Under the pieces are notes generated by a model that did no database searches, was not told where the DNA came from, and saw only the letters and a list, made by a program, of their open reading frames with translations. A stretch of 64,000 nucleotides of DNA from Streptomyces sp. NBC_00443 (lineage in GTDB: Bacteria; Actinomycetota; Actinomycetes; Streptomycetales; Streptomycetaceae). Positions 55,208 through 64,000 of this stretch are shown in pieces. How positions within the stretch are numbered: position 1 is the first letter of the stretch; each line of letters opens with the position of its first letter. The translations under genes were made by a program, and so were the position numbers. Where the stretch lies: the NCBI RefSeq assembly GCF_036014175.1, contig NZ_CP107917.1, positions 1,116,001 through 1,180,000 on the forward strand. The letters are read 5' to 3'.

Positions 55208-56226
55208 ACGATTCGGGCCGGGAACCGCTGCGCATCGGGGTACTGGGCGCGGCACGCATCACCGAGCTCTCCCTCGTCGGCCCGGCCCGGACGACCGGCC
55301 ACCGCCTCGTGGCGGTGGCCGCGCGCGACCGGGCCCGCGCCGCGGCGTTCGCCGACGAGCACGACGTCGAGCGGGTGGTGGATTCGTACGCCGACCTGCT
55401 CGCCGACCCCGAGGTCGAGGTCGTCTACAACCCGCTCGCCAACGGCCTGCACGGGCCCTGGAACCTCGCCGCGCTCGCGGCCGGCAAGCACGTCCTCACG
55501 GAGAAGCCGTCGGCGAGCAACGCCGAGGAGGCGGCCGAGGTGCGGGAGGCGGTCACGAAGTCCGGGAGCGTCTTCATGGAGGCGTTCCACTATCTCTTCC
55601 ACCCGGTCACCCGGCGCCTGCACGAGATCGTTCAGAGCGGTGAACTGGGCGAGTTGCAGCGGGTGGAGACGCTCGTCGCGATCCCGGCACCGGACGATCT
55701 GGACCCGCGCTGGTCGCTGCCCCTCGCGGGCGGCGCCGTGATGGACCTCGGCTGTTACGGCCTGCACGCGGTGCGGATGCTCGCGCCGTGGGCCGGCGGT
55801 GCGCCGCGCCTCGTCCGCGCGCGGGGCGGGGAGCGGGCCGGGGCTCCGGGCGTCGACGAGTGGCTGGACGCAGAGCTGGAGTTCCCCGGTGGGGCGACCG
55901 CGTCCGCGCGCTGTCACATGGCATACGGCGAGCTGGAGATGAGCTGCCGGATCGTCGGCTCGCTGGGCGAGGCGTTCGCGCCGAACTTCGTGCTGCCGCA
56001 CCGCGACGACCGGGTCGTGGTGCGTACGGCGCAGGGCGAGCGGACGGAGCGGCTGGGCACGCGCTCGTCGTACACCTACCAACTGGAGGCGCTCGCCGCG
56101 CACATCCGCCGGGACGCCCCGCTCGCACTGGACGCGGACGACGCGCTGGCGACGATGTCGCTGATCGACGAGGCCTACCGGGCGGCGGGGTTCGAGCCGC
56201 GGCCGCGTAGCGCGCTCGCGCGCTGA
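55204..56226 (+). CDS. Gfo/Idh/MocA-family dehydrogenase (3)
   Basis: A 340-residue oxidoreductase. ATG 55204 overlaps the IolG-like TGA (ATGA). RIGVLGAARITELSLVGPARTTGHRLVAVAARD is the Rossmann start; LTEKPSASNAEEAAEVREAV carries the catalytic Lys; FMEAFHYLFHPVTRRLHEIV and GGAVMDLGCYGLHAVRML fit trans-dihydrodiol- or deoxysugar-type members. Its substrate differs from the IolG-like neighbour. It is the last gene before a strong terminator. Confidence 0.88.
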   Translation: MNDSGREPLRIGVLGAARITELSLVGPARTTGHRLVAVAARDRARAAAFADEHDVERVVDSYADLLADPEVEVVYNPLANGLHGPWNLAALAAGKHVLTEKPSASNAEEAAEVREAVTKSGSVFMEAFHYLFHPVTRRLHEIVQSGELGELQRVETLVAIPAPDDLDPRWSLPLAGGAVMDLGCYGLHAVRMLAPWAGGAPRLVRARGGERAGAPGVDEWLDAELEFPGGATASARCHMAYGELEMSCRIVGSLGEAFAPNFVLPHRDDRVVVRTAQGERTERLGTRSSYTYQLEALAAHIRRDAPLALDADDALATMSLIDEAYRAAGFEPRPRSALAR

Positions 56227-56239
56227 GTACGGGAGACCG

Positions 56240-56276
56240 AACGGAAGGGCCGGGGAGGTTCCCCGGCCCTTCCGTT
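56240..56276. terminator. Bidirectional terminator with a perfect 17-bp stem
   Basis: AACGGAAGGGCCGGGGA (56240-56256) pairs exactly with 56260-56276 around a GGT loop. The ends carry AA/TT. It stands between convergent dehydrogenase genes and should stop both transcripts. Confidence 0.92.
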
Positions 56277-56281
56277 CGTTG

Positions 56282-57304
56282 TCAGCGGTACAGCGCGGGC
56301 CGTTCGACGAGGTCCACCGGAACCCGGCCGCCCTCCTCCAGCGCCCGTACGGCCGCCTCGCACACCGCGGCCACGGCGTACCCGTCCCACGCCGTGGGGC
56401 CGGTGACCTCGCCGCGCCGAGTGGCGTCGACCCAGGCCTGCACCTCACGGTCGTAGGCGTCGGCGAACCGCTCGATGTAGTCCTGGGCGATGATGCCGCC
56501 CCAGCGGCCGGCCGCGTTGGTGACCATGGCGTGGCCGTCGCCGACGCGGGCGGTGCCGCGTTCGCAGACGACCTCGGCCTGGACCTGGTAGCCGAATCCG
56601 CAGTTGACGAAGATCTCGACGTCGACGATCGCCCCGCCGTCGGTCTCGAAGACGACGAACTGCGGGTCGCGGATGCCGTCCGGCGCGTTCCCCGACGGGG
56701 TCGGGGCCAGCACGGTGACGGCCGTGATCTCGTGGCCGAGCAGCCAGCGGGTCACGTCCATCTCGTGCGTCACCGAGTCGTTGATGAGCATCTCGGAGGT
56801 CCAGCCGGGCGGGCTGGCGACGTTGCGGTGCCGGTTGTGGAGCATCAGGGGACGGCCCAACTGGCCCGTCTCCAGCAGGACCTTGAGCTTCGCGTATTCC
56901 GCGTCGTAGCGCCGCATGAAGCCGACCTGGACCCGGCGCCGGCCCAGCTTCTGCTCGGCCTGCAGGACGCGCAGCGCGGACGCGGCGTCGGGGGTGAGGG
57001 GTTTCTCGCACAGCACCGGCAGGTCGTGCTCGAAGGCCGTGAGGAGTGCCGCCTCGTGGGCGGGCCCCGGCGAGGCGATGATCACCGCGTCGACGTCGGC
57101 CGACGCCATCGCGGCGGCCGGGTCGGTGTGGGCGGAACAGCCGTCGACGCGGGCGGCCACCGATTTGGCGCGTTCCGCGTCGACGTCCACGACAGCGGTC
57201 ACCCGTGCCCCGCTGATGACCTCCTGGACACGGCGGACGTGGTCCGCGCCCATCTTTCCGGTACCGATGACTGCGACTCCGAGCGTGTGCGGACGCTGAG
57301 TCAT
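56282..57304 (-). CDS. Inositol dehydrogenase-like Gfo/Idh/MocA protein (4)
   Basis: A 340-residue dehydrogenase: [22 protein letters not shown] (NAD site), [17 protein letters not shown] (catalytic Lys), [37 protein letters not shown] and [19 protein letters not shown] (Asp/His active-site helix) fit inositol 2-dehydrogenases (IolG/IdhA). It is the last gene of the minus-strand operon with the sugar ABC importer and IolE-like isomerase, so it likely oxidises the imported cyclitol. Confidence 0.9.
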   Translation of the reverse strand: MTQRPHTLGVAVIGTGKMGADHVRRVQEVISGARVTAVVDVDAERAKSVAARVDGCSAHTDPAAAMASADVDAVIIASPGPAHEAALLTAFEHDLPVLCEKPLTPDAASALRVLQAEQKLGRRRVQVGFMRRYDAEYAKLKVLLETGQLGRPLMLHNRHRNVASPPGWTSEMLINDSVTHEMDVTRWLLGHEITAVTVLAPTPSGNAPDGIRDPQFVVFETDGGAIVDVEIFVNCGFGYQVQAEVVCERGTARVGDGHAMVTNAAGRWGGIIAQDYIERFADAYDREVQAWVDATRRGEVTGPTAWDGYAVAAVCEAAVRALEEGGRVPVDLVERPALYR

Positions 57305-57329
57305 GGTGATCGGCCGTCCTTTCGGGTCG

Positions 57330-58232
57330 TCAGGCGCCGCAGGACCTCAGGAACTTGCGGGTACGGACCGCGATGGGCAGGGGCTTGTCCGGCTCGCACG
57401 GGTACATGTCCTGCTCGACGATCGCGAACAGGTCCACGTTCAGCTGCTGCGCGGCCGTCAGGACCGGCCCCAACTCCGGCACGCCCGCCGGGGGTTCACA
57501 CATCACGCCGCGCTGGACGGCGGGCCCGAACGGAATCTCGTTCTTCACCACGTCCGCGAGGATCTCCGGGTCGACCTGCTTGAGGTGCAGATAGCCGATG
57601 CGCTCGCCGTACGTCTCTATCAGCTTGACGCTGTCACCACCGCAGTAGGCGTAGTGGCCCGTGTCCAGGCAGAGGTTGACCAGGTCGGAGTCGGTCGAGT
57701 CGAGGAAGCGCTCGACGTGCGCCTCGGTGTCGATGTGGGTGTCGGCGTGCGGGTGCACGACGATGTCGAGGCCGAACTGCTCCTTCACCTCGTGACCGAG
57801 CCGCTCCATGCCCTTGGTCAGATGCGCCCACTGCTCGCCGGTGAGCTCCGGCGGCTCCAGGATCTCGGCGGTCTTGTCGTCCCGCCAGAAGGACGGGATG
57901 ACGACCAGGTGCTTGGCGCCCACGGCCTGGGTGAGGCCGGCGACCTGGCTGACGTGCTCCCAGGTGGACTCCCAGACGGCGGGGCCGCGATGCAGGCCGG
58001 TGAAGATCGTGCCGGCGGACACCTTGAGGTTGCGCCGGTTCACCTCGTCGGTGAGCCGGGCCGGGTCGGTCGGCAGATAGCCGTACGGGCCCAGCTCGAT
58101 CCACTCGTAGCCGGCCTCGGTGACCTCGTCGAGGAAGCGTTCCCAGGGCACCTGGACGGGGTCGTCGGGGAACCAGACGCCCCAGGAGTCGGGGGCCGAG
58201 CCGACCCGGATGCGGTCCAGCACAGGGGGCAT
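57330..58232 (-). CDS. Sugar phosphate isomerase/epimerase-type TIM barrel (IolE-like)
   Basis: A 300-residue AP-endonuclease-2-type barrel. [46 protein letters not shown] and the metal-ligand segments [38 protein letters not shown] and [10 protein letters not shown] match IolE (2-keto-myo-inositol dehydratase) and IolH. It lies between the dehydrogenase and ABC ATPase genes, 2 bp from the ATPase stop. IolE or IolH/IolI roles cannot be separated by eye. Confidence 0.85.
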   Translation of the reverse strand: MPPVLDRIRVGSAPDSWGVWFPDDPVQVPWERFLDEVTEAGYEWIELGPYGYLPTDPARLTDEVNRRNLKVSAGTIFTGLHRGPAVWESTWEHVSQVAGLTQAVGAKHLVVIPSFWRDDKTAEILEPPELTGEQWAHLTKGMERLGHEVKEQFGLDIVVHPHADTHIDTEAHVERFLDSTDSDLVNLCLDTGHYAYCGGDSVKLIETYGERIGYLHLKQVDPEILADVVKNEIPFGPAVQRGVMCEPPAGVPELGPVLTAAQQLNVDLFAIVEQDMYPCEPDKPLPIAVRTRKFLRSCGA

Positions 58233-58233
58233 G

Positions 58234-59142
58234 TCAGGACTTCCCTTCGGAGGATGCCACGGGTGCGGTGAGGTCTGCGGCCTCGGGGAGTTCCTCGACG
58301 TCGACGCCGCGGACCTGGGCCAGTTCGTGCTTGAGGGCGGCGAGTTCGGTGCCGCCGGCCATGTGGTTGGTGAGTTCTTCGAGGCTGACCTCGTCGCGGG
58401 AGGCGTTGAGCTCCATGGTGCCGAGGCGCAGGACGCTGAAGTGGTCGCCGACCATGTAGGCGTGGTGGGGGTTGTGGGTGATGAAGATGACGCCGAGTCC
58501 GCGGTCGCGGGCGGCGGCGATGTACTTCAGCACGACGCCGGACTGCTTGACGCCGAGGGCGGCGGTGGGCTCGTCCAGGATGAGGACGCGGGCGCCGAAG
58601 TAGACGGCGCGGGCGATGGCCACACACTGGCGCTGGCCGCCGGAGAGTGTGCCGATGGGCTGTTCCAGGTCGTCGAGGACGATGCCCATGTTGCGCAGTT
58701 CCTCGTCGGCGGTCTTCTTCATCGTGTCGATGTCGAGACGGCGTACGGGCCAAGGGCCCTTGGTGATCTCGGAGCCGAGGAAGAAGTTGCGCCAGACCGG
58801 CATCAGGGGGACGACGGCGAGGTCCTGGTAGACCGTCGCGATGCCCTTGTCCAACGCCTCGCGCGGAGTGGAGAAGCGCACCGGTTCACCGTCGACGAGG
58901 AACTCGCCCTCGGTGTGCCGGTGCAGCCCGGAGATGATTTTGATGAGGGTCGACTTGCCCGCGCCGTTGTCACCGAGAACACAGGTGACCTGGCTCGGGA
59001 ACACCTTCAGGTCGACGCCGTGCAGGGCACAGATGTTGCCGTAGGACTTGCCTGCGTTGCGCAGTTCGACGACCGGGGCGTCCTTCTGCGGGGTCTCGTC
59101 CTGCAGGACGGCACCGTGGGTGCCGGTTTCGTTGCTTGTCAT
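58234..59142 (-). CDS. Sugar/inositol ABC importer ATPase
   Basis: A 302-residue ATPase with a single domain (most sugar ATPases of this type are double). Walker [10 protein letters not shown] near residue 50, Q-loop [23 protein letters not shown], signature [15 protein letters not shown], Walker [15 protein letters not shown]-loop [16 protein letters not shown] 59142 has GGAGG eight bases upstream. It follows the permease gene by 5 bp. A C-terminal acidic tail of about 45 residues is unusual. Confidence 0.92.
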   Translation of the reverse strand: MTSNETGTHGAVLQDETPQKDAPVVELRNAGKSYGNICALHGVDLKVFPSQVTCVLGDNGAGKSTLIKIISGLHRHTEGEFLVDGEPVRFSTPREALDKGIATVYQDLAVVPLMPVWRNFFLGSEITKGPWPVRRLDIDTMKKTADEELRNMGIVLDDLEQPIGTLSGGQRQCVAIARAVYFGARVLILDEPTAALGVKQSGVVLKYIAAARDRGLGVIFITHNPHHAYMVGDHFSVLRLGTMELNASRDEVSLEELTNHMAGGTELAALKHELAQVRGVDVEELPEAADLTAPVASSEGKS

Positions 59143-59147
59143 TCGGG

Positions 59148-60227
59148 TCACCTCCGGGTCGCCGTGCGCTGGACCCACAGATTGATGAGGACGGCGCCGA
59201 GGAGCATCACGCCGAGGAAGGCCTTGAACCAGTCGGGGTTCCAGCCGGCGTAGACGATGCCCTGCTGCACCAGGCCGAACATGAACGCGCCGAAGACCGG
59301 CCCGATCGCGGAGCCCGCGCCACCGGTCAGCAGACAGCCGCCGATCACCGCGGCGGCGATGTAGATCAGCTCCTGACCGACGCCCTCACCGGACTGGACG
59401 GTGTTGAACGAGAACAGCTGGTGCATGCCGACGAACCAGGCGCCGAAGCCGACCAGCATGAACAGCGAGATCTTCGTGAACGTCACGGGCACACCGACGG
59501 CCCGGGAGGACTGCTTGTTGCCGCCGACCGCGAAGATCCAGTTGCCGTACTTGGTGCGCAGCAGGACCCAGGTGGCGAGCGCCGCGAAGACGAGCCACCA
59601 CACGACGGTGATCTTCACCTGGACACCGCCGACGTCGAAGGACGAGGCGAAGAGCGCCTTGGCCTGGTCGAAGCCGTCCATGTCGCTGATGTCGTCGGTG
59701 GCGACGTTGCCGGTGATCAGCTTGGTGACCGCGAGGTTCACGCCCTGGAGGATCAGGAACGTGCCGAGGGTGACCAGGAAGCTCGGCAGACCGGTCTTGA
59801 CCAGCAGCCAGCCGTTGAACAGACCGACCCCGAGGGACACGATCAGGGCGACGATCACACCGACCCAGACGTTCATCGTCAGCTGGTAGCTGACCATGCT
59901 CGCGGTCAGGGCCGAGGTGATCACGGCGACACCGGCGGACAGGTCGAACTCTCCGCCGATCATCAGCAGCGCGACCGGCAGGGCCATGATCCCGATGGTC
60001 GACGACTGGTACAGGATGTTCGCCATCGAGCTGCCGTCACGCACGGCCGGGGCCGTGATGAGGAAGAAGATCAGCACCGCGACGGCGCCGAGGAAGACAC
60101 CGACCTCGGGACGGGCGAGGAGGCGCAGCGCCAGGGGGCGCTCCTTGGTCCGCCCGTCGGATTCCTTGCCGGGGCCGGAGGCCGGCGGTGTGGTCACCGC
60201 CGGCTCAGCCTGTCGGGTCATGCTCAT
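59148..60227 (-). CDS. Sugar/inositol ABC importer permease
   Basis: A 359-residue RbsC-like permease with about nine hydrophobic segments. Characteristic: [26 protein letters not shown] (near the GGIDLSVG motif of RbsC), [31 protein letters not shown] and [34 protein letters not shown]. Start ATG 60227 overlaps the lipoprotein stop (TGATG); GTG 60230 and ATG 60221 are alternatives. Confidence 0.92.
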   Translation of the reverse strand: MSMTRQAEPAVTTPPASGPGKESDGRTKERPLALRLLARPEVGVFLGAVAVLIFFLITAPAVRDGSSMANILYQSSTIGIMALPVALLMIGGEFDLSAGVAVITSALTASMVSYQLTMNVWVGVIVALIVSLGVGLFNGWLLVKTGLPSFLVTLGTFLILQGVNLAVTKLITGNVATDDISDMDGFDQAKALFASSFDVGGVQVKITVVWWLVFAALATWVLLRTKYGNWIFAVGGNKQSSRAVGVPVTFTKISLFMLVGFGAWFVGMHQLFSFNTVQSGEGVGQELIYIAAAVIGGCLLTGGAGSAIGPVFGAFMFGLVQQGIVYAGWNPDWFKAFLGVMLLGAVLINLWVQRTATRR

Positions 60228-61243
60228 CACCGAGTGCCCTTCGCGGCGAACTTGTCGATCATCTCGACGTTCGTCTTGTCGACGAAGGCCGGTCCGGTCA
60301 GCACCGGGGCCTCCCCGCCGCCCATGTAGTTGCCGTTGTTCTTGTAGAGCCACAGGGAGTCGATCGCCAGGTAGCCCTGGAGGTAGGGCTGCTGGTCGAC
60401 GGCGAACTCGATGTCGCCCTTGCTGATCGCTCCGGTCAGCTGCTTGTTGAGGTCGAAGGTGGCGACCTTCGCCTTGCTGCCCGTCTCGTCGACGGACTGC
60501 GCGGCCGTCAGCGCGAACGGGGCGCCGAGGGCGACGACGTAGTCGATGTCGCTGTCCGTCTTGAGCTTGGCGGTGATCGTGGACTTCACGGACGGCATGT
60601 CCGTGCCGTTGACGTTCAGGGTCTCGATCGTGCCCTCGAACGTCTTCTTCACTCCGTCACAGCGCTGGGTGAGGCCGATGTTGCCCTGTTCCTGGATGAC
60701 ACAGACGGCCTTCTTGGCGCCCTCCTCGTTCAGGCGCTTGCCGAGCGCCTCGCCGGCCACCGTCTCGTCCTGACCGAAGAACTCCATCAGGCCGAGCTTC
60801 TGCCAGTCGCTCACACCGGAGTTGAGACCGACGACAGGAATGTTCGCGGCCTTCGCCTTGCTGACGACGTCCTTCATGGCGTCCGGCTTGGCGAGGGTGA
60901 TCGCGATGCCGTCGACCTTCTGGTCGATCGCGTTCTGCACCAGGTTGGCCTGGTTGCCCGCGTTCGGGTCGGCGGAGTAGACCAGCTTGATGTTGTCCTT
61001 CGCGGCGGCCGCTTCGGCGCCCTTGCGGACGATGTCCCAGAAGGTGTCGCCGGGCGCCTGGTGCGTCACCAGGGCGACGGTCATACGGGGAGTGTTGGCC
61101 TTGCCCGCAGAAGCGTTTTCCCCACCCTCCTCGGCCTGCTTGCCACCGGAGCCGCTGGAGCAGCCTGCGAGGGTCAGCGCAGCCGCGGCAGCCAGAGCCA
61201 CCATAGGGGCCAGCTTGCGGGAGCGGGGGTAGTAGCGGTCCAT
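60227..61243 (-). CDS. Sugar/inositol ABC importer substrate-binding lipoprotein
   Basis: A 338-residue lipoprotein with signal ending LTLAGC (lipidated Cys28). The mature part (MTVALVTHQAPGDTFWDIVRKGAEAAAAKDNIKLVYSADPNAGNQANLVQNAIDQKVDGIAITLAKPDAMKDVVSKAKAANIPVVGLNSG) is a pentose/inositol-type periplasmic binding protein (Peripla_BP_4). It is first in the operon of importer, IolE-like and dehydrogenase genes, divergent from iolC. Confidence 0.92.
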   Translation of the reverse strand: MDRYYPRSRKLAPMVALAAAAALTLAGCSSGSGGKQAEEGGENASAGKANTPRMTVALVTHQAPGDTFWDIVRKGAEAAAAKDNIKLVYSADPNAGNQANLVQNAIDQKVDGIAITLAKPDAMKDVVSKAKAANIPVVGLNSGVSDWQKLGLMEFFGQDETVAGEALGKRLNEEGAKKAVCVIQEQGNIGLTQRCDGVKKTFEGTIETLNVNGTDMPSVKSTITAKLKTDSDIDYVVALGAPFALTAAQSVDETGSKAKVATFDLNKQLTGAISKGDIEFAVDQQPYLQGYLAIDSLWLYKNNGNYMGGGEAPVLTGPAFVDKTNVEMIDKFAAKGTR

Positions 61244-61390
61244 CTTTCCAGCACCTCACTGTGCGACGGGTGTGCGACGGGGGGAAAGGGATGATCACTG
61301 GATCCGAGACCCGGACCCTTGGGAAGTCCGGGTCGTATGTCGTGGAACACGGCGGGTTCGCTGACACGGGATCCAATCCCTGGATGCGCC

Positions 61391-61460
61391 CGCTGTCAAT
61401 ACTTTGTTAAGACATCATTTCACGCTCAGGTCCGAATGTAAGTACAAACTATTGACAGCG
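61391..61460. promoter_or_regulatory. Divergent promoters with mirrored CGCTGTCAATA / TATTGACAGCG elements
   Basis: CGCTGTCAATA (61391-61401) and its exact complement TATTGACAGCG (61450-61460) each contain a -35 TTGACA facing outward. Minus strand: TTGACA, 17 bp, TTGGAT toward the ABC operon. Plus strand: TTGACA, 18 bp, TACATC toward iolC. The AT-rich 48 bp between them could bind a common regulator. Confidence 0.7.
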
Positions 61461-61540
61461 TCGGCCTCCACGACCTACATCTTGGAGGCGGCAGGCCCGA
61501 TGGGACCCGCACCCCCAGTCCAGCTGTAGGAGCGTCGCGC

Positions 61541-62500
61541 ATGGCCGAGTCAGCCAAGTCCTTCGACTTGATCACGATGGGAAGGATAGGAGTCGATCTC
61601 TACCCCCTGCAGTCTGGCCTACCTCTCACGCAGGTGGAGACGTTCGGCAAATTCCTCGGAGGCTCGGCCGCGAACGTCGCGGTGGCCGCCGCTCGGCTCG
61701 GTCGCGACACCGCCGTGATCACGCGCACCGGCGACGACCCGTTCGGCGCCTACCTGCACGAGGCCCTGAAGGACTTCGGCGTCGACGACCGCTGGGTGAC
61801 GCCCGTCGCGGCGTATCCGACGCCGGTGACGTTCTGCGAGATCTTCCCGCCGGACGACTTCCCGCTGTATTTCTACCGGCAGCCTAAGGCCCCTGACCTG
61901 GAGATACACTCCGACGATCTCGACTACTGGGCCATCCGCTCGGCCCGGGTGTTCTGGATCACCGGCACCGGCCTGAGCGAGGAGCCGAGCCGCTCGGCCA
62001 CCCTCGCCGCTCTCAAGGCCCGCGACAGGGCGGGCACGACGGTCTTCGACCTCGACTGGCGGCCGATGTTCTGGCGCGACCCCGAGGAGGCGCGGCCGTA
62101 CTACGCCGAGGCCCTTCGGCACGCGACGGTCGCCGTCGGCAACCTCGACGAGTGTGAGATCGCCACCGGCGTACGCGAGCCGCGCGCCTGCGCCGAGGCG
62201 CTGCTGGCGGCCGGCGTGGAGCTCGCGGTCGTCAAGCAGGGCCCCAAGGGCGTGCTGGCGGTCCACCGCGACGGCACGGAGGCTGAGGTGCCGCCGGTGC
62301 CGGTCGAGGTGGTCAACGGCCTCGGCGCGGGCGACGCCTTCGGCGGCTCACTGGTCCACGGGCTGCTGTCCGGGTGGGATCTGGCCGAAACCATGAGGTA
62401 CGCCAACGCCGCCGGTGCCCTCGTCGCGTCCCGCCTCGCCTGCTCCTCTGCGATGCCCACCGAGTCCGAGGTCGAGAACCTCCTCGCCCAGGCGTCATGA
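61541..62500 (+). CDS. iolC: 5-dehydro-2-deoxygluconokinase (IolC)
   Basis: A 319-residue PfkB/ribokinase-family kinase that phosphorylates 5-dehydro-2-deoxygluconate in inositol catabolism. DLITMGRIGVDLYPLQSGLPLTQVETFGKFLGGSAANVAVAAARLG is the typical IolC start; NGLGAGDAFGGSLVHGLLSG holds the catalytic Asp and anion hole. ATG 61541 follows TAGGAG. It begins the plus-strand iol operon; 34 bp separate it from the aldolase gene. Confidence 0.95.
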   Translation: MAESAKSFDLITMGRIGVDLYPLQSGLPLTQVETFGKFLGGSAANVAVAAARLGRDTAVITRTGDDPFGAYLHEALKDFGVDDRWVTPVAAYPTPVTFCEIFPPDDFPLYFYRQPKAPDLEIHSDDLDYWAIRSARVFWITGTGLSEEPSRSATLAALKARDRAGTTVFDLDWRPMFWRDPEEARPYYAEALRHATVAVGNLDECEIATGVREPRACAEALLAAGVELAVVKQGPKGVLAVHRDGTEAEVPPVPVEVVNGLGAGDAFGGSLVHGLLSGWDLAETMRYANAAGALVASRLACSSAMPTESEVENLLAQAS

Positions 62501-62534
62501 CGGCCGACCGAGCCACCCCTGAACGGAGCTTTCC

Positions 62535-63413
62535 TTGAGCATCAGCATCCCCGACCTCACCGCGGTCAGAGCCCGGCACCCCGAGGCGATCGCGGAGGCA
62601 GCGGCAAGCCGGGTGCGCCGCCCGCTGGTCGGCGACAGCGGCCGCCTGATGATCGTGGCCGCCGACCATCCGGCACGCGGCGCGCTGGGCGTCGGCGACC
62701 ACCGGCTCGCGATGGCCGACCGGGCCGATCTGCTGGAACGTCTCTGCACCGCGCTGTCCCGGCCCGGCGTGGACGGGGTGCTGGCCACCGCCGACATCCT
62801 GGAGGATCTGCTGCTGCTCGGCGTCCTCGACGACAAGGTTGTCATGGGCTCCATGAACCGCGGCGGCCTGGCCGGAGCGTCCTTCGAGATGGACGACCGC
62901 TTCACCGGCCACCGCGCCGAGGACATCGCCCGGCTGCGCTTCGACGCGGGCAAGCTGTTGGTCCGTATCGACTACGACGACCCGGGCTCGCTCACCACCC
63001 TGGAGTCCACGGCCCGCGCCATCGACGCCATGGCCGCGCTCCAACTGCCGCTGTTCGTCGAGCCCTTCATATCCCGGCGGATCGAGGGCAAGGTACGCAA
63101 CGACCTGTCCGCCGAGGCCGTCACCAAGTCGATCGCCATCGCGTCGGGACTGGGCGGCACCTCGGCGTACACATGGCTGAAACTGCCCGTCACCCATGAC
63201 CCCGACGACATGGCCGAAGTTCTTCAGACGTCCACACTGCCCGTCGTCCTGCTCGGCGGCGAGGTCGGGGACGACCAGGAGGGTGCCTACGAGCGCTGGC
63301 GCAAGGCGCTCCGGCTCCCGACCGTCCAGGGCATGGTCGTCGGCCGCTCGCTGCTCTACCCGGCCGAGGGCAGCGTGGAGACGGCGGTGGACACGGCCGT
63401 CGGCCTGTTGTGA
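62535..63413 (+). CDS. LacD/DeoC-like aldolase of inositol catabolism (Cgl0159 type)
   Basis: A 292-residue (beta/alpha)8 protein starting TTG 62535 with GGAG eight bases upstream. RPLVGDSGRLMIVAADHPARGALGVGDHRLAMADRADLLERL, MGSMNRGGLAGASFEMDDRFTGHRAEDI and TSAYTWLKLPVTHDPDDMAEVLQTSTLPVVLLGGEVGDDQE match the aldolase-like protein found between iolC and iolB in actinobacteria. It probably cleaves 6-phospho-5-dehydro-2-deoxygluconate, replacing IolJ; the candidate Schiff-base Lys is in WLKLPVTHD. Confidence 0.85.
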   Translation: MSISIPDLTAVRARHPEAIAEAAASRVRRPLVGDSGRLMIVAADHPARGALGVGDHRLAMADRADLLERLCTALSRPGVDGVLATADILEDLLLLGVLDDKVVMGSMNRGGLAGASFEMDDRFTGHRAEDIARLRFDAGKLLVRIDYDDPGSLTTLESTARAIDAMAALQLPLFVEPFISRRIEGKVRNDLSAEAVTKSIAIASGLGGTSAYTWLKLPVTHDPDDMAEVLQTSTLPVVLLGGEVGDDQEGAYERWRKALRLPTVQGMVVGRSLLYPAEGSVETAVDTAVGLL

Positions 63414-63439
63414 CACGCACTGTGACGCGGAGGAACACG

Positions 63440-64000
63440 ATGACGTATCACCTTCCCGCGGGAAAGGCGCTCGGCGGCCCGTACGTCGTGGACGTCACGC
63501 CCGAGAAGGCCGGCTGGGGCTACTCCAGCCTGCGGATCCTGGAGCTGCCACCCGGCGGCTCGCACAGCTTCGACACCGGCGACAGCGAGTGGATCGTGCT
63601 GCCGCTGAACGGTGGCTGCACGGTCGAGGCCACCGACGACTTCGGCCATGACACGTTTCAACTCACCGGCCGTGACAGCGTGTTCACCGCCGTCAGCGAC
63701 TTCGCCTATGTGCCGCGCGACGCCCGTACGACCATCTCGTCGCCCGGCGGCGGACGGTTCGCGCTGACCGGTGCACGGTGCTCCCGTCGGCTGCCCGCCC
63801 GCTACGGACCGGCGTCGTCGGTGCCGGTGGAGCTGCGCGGCACGGGAAACAGCAGCCGCCAGGTGAACAACTTCGGCGCGGCAGGCGTCTTCGAGTGCGA
63901 CAAGCTCATCGCGGTCGAGGTCATCACGCCGGGCGGCAACTGGTCGTCCTTCCCGCCGCACAAGCACGACGAGCACCGGCCCGGCGAGGAGTCCGTGCTC
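63440..64000 (+). CDS. iolB: 5-deoxy-glucuronate isomerase (IolB), cut by the window end
   Basis: The first 187 residues of IolB, an isomerase converting 5-deoxyglucuronate to 5-dehydro-2-deoxygluconate. The duplicated cupin fold is visible: GWGYSSLRILELPPGGSHSFDTGDSEWIVLPLNGGCTV, then RQVNNFGAAGVFECDKLIAVEVITPGGNWSSFPPHKHDEHRPGEESVL with the metal-site HKHDEH. ATG 63440 has GGAGGA nearby. The rest lies beyond the right edge. Confidence 0.94.
   Translation, partial: MTYHLPAGKALGGPYVVDVTPEKAGWGYSSLRILELPPGGSHSFDTGDSEWIVLPLNGGCTVEATDDFGHDTFQLTGRDSVFTAVSDFAYVPRDARTTISSPGGGRFALTGARCSRRLPARYGPASSVPVELRGTGNSSRQVNNFGAAGVFECDKLIAVEVITPGGNWSSFPPHKHDEHRPGEESVL

Overview
The window is high-GC actinobacterial DNA, almost certainly Streptomyces. 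Third-codon GC is very high, starts are a GTG/ATG/TTG mixture, Tat (twin-Arg) leaders are present, one rare TTA (bldA-type) codon was noticed, and the gene content is typical: monomeric isocitrate dehydrogenase, LAL/LuxR regulator, CHAT/TPR protein, Rrf2, GntR and LacI regulators, and a myo-inositol catabolic cluster. No phage, transposase, integrase or CRISPR array was seen. The window cuts two genes: a GH2 beta-galactosidase at the left edge and iolB at the right edge.

Layout. 1-9 kb: secreted GH2 beta-galactosidase, fused ABC exporter, YbhN-like membrane protein, crotonase, MscS channel, secreted M1 aminopeptidase. 9.1-12.4 kb: NADP isocitrate dehydrogenase and an N-formylglutamate amidohydrolase-like protein. 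12.4-20.8 kb: a proteolytic signalling island. A translationally coupled operon (cytosolic S8 subtilase, ECF-like sigma factor, 167-aa partner) is divergent from a TPR-CHAT (caspase-like) protein, followed by a LAL-type LuxR regulator and a cytosolic metzincin. The CHAT and LuxR genes are frameshifted as read. 21-35 kb: an organosulfur acquisition region with a glutathionyl-hydroquinone-reductase-like GST, berberine-bridge-type oxidase (frameshifted), methyltransferase, cysteine-free Rrf2 regulator, two SfnB/DszC-like flavoproteins, SsuD-like and SfnG-like monooxygenases, FMN reductase and a sulfonate-type ABC transporter. Three short leader peptides carrying an RRH(I/V)D motif and late Cys codons precede three of its transcription units, and two near-identical 23-bp palindromes lie in it. 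Two 5'-truncated flavoenzyme remnants with repetitive DNA at their broken ends flank the ABC transporter operon.

36.7-41.6 kb: MerR regulator with a large palindrome, DUF3291 protein, DHA2 drug exporter, TetR regulator, tRNA-Pro(GGG), an HSL-type esterase and a small membrane protein. 41.7-47.6 kb: an aromatic-acid meta-cleavage operon (AAHS importer, type I extradiol dioxygenase, GalD/PrpF tautomerase, GalC/LigK aldolase, GalB/PIG-L hydratase) with a GntR regulator. Both promoters carry the same TTGTCAACAAT element. 47.7-64 kb: cyclitol/sugar catabolism with two LacI-family regulators, four Gfo/Idh/MocA dehydrogenases, a PhyH dioxygenase, an SDR (frameshifted), a sugar ABC importer, an IolE-like isomerase and, divergently, iolC, a LacD/DeoC-like aldolase and iolB.

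Recurring caution: five frame breaks can each be repaired by one extra base in a G/C run, so they may be sequence errors. The 4-bp duplication in the 31-kb flavoprotein remnant looks like a true mutation.
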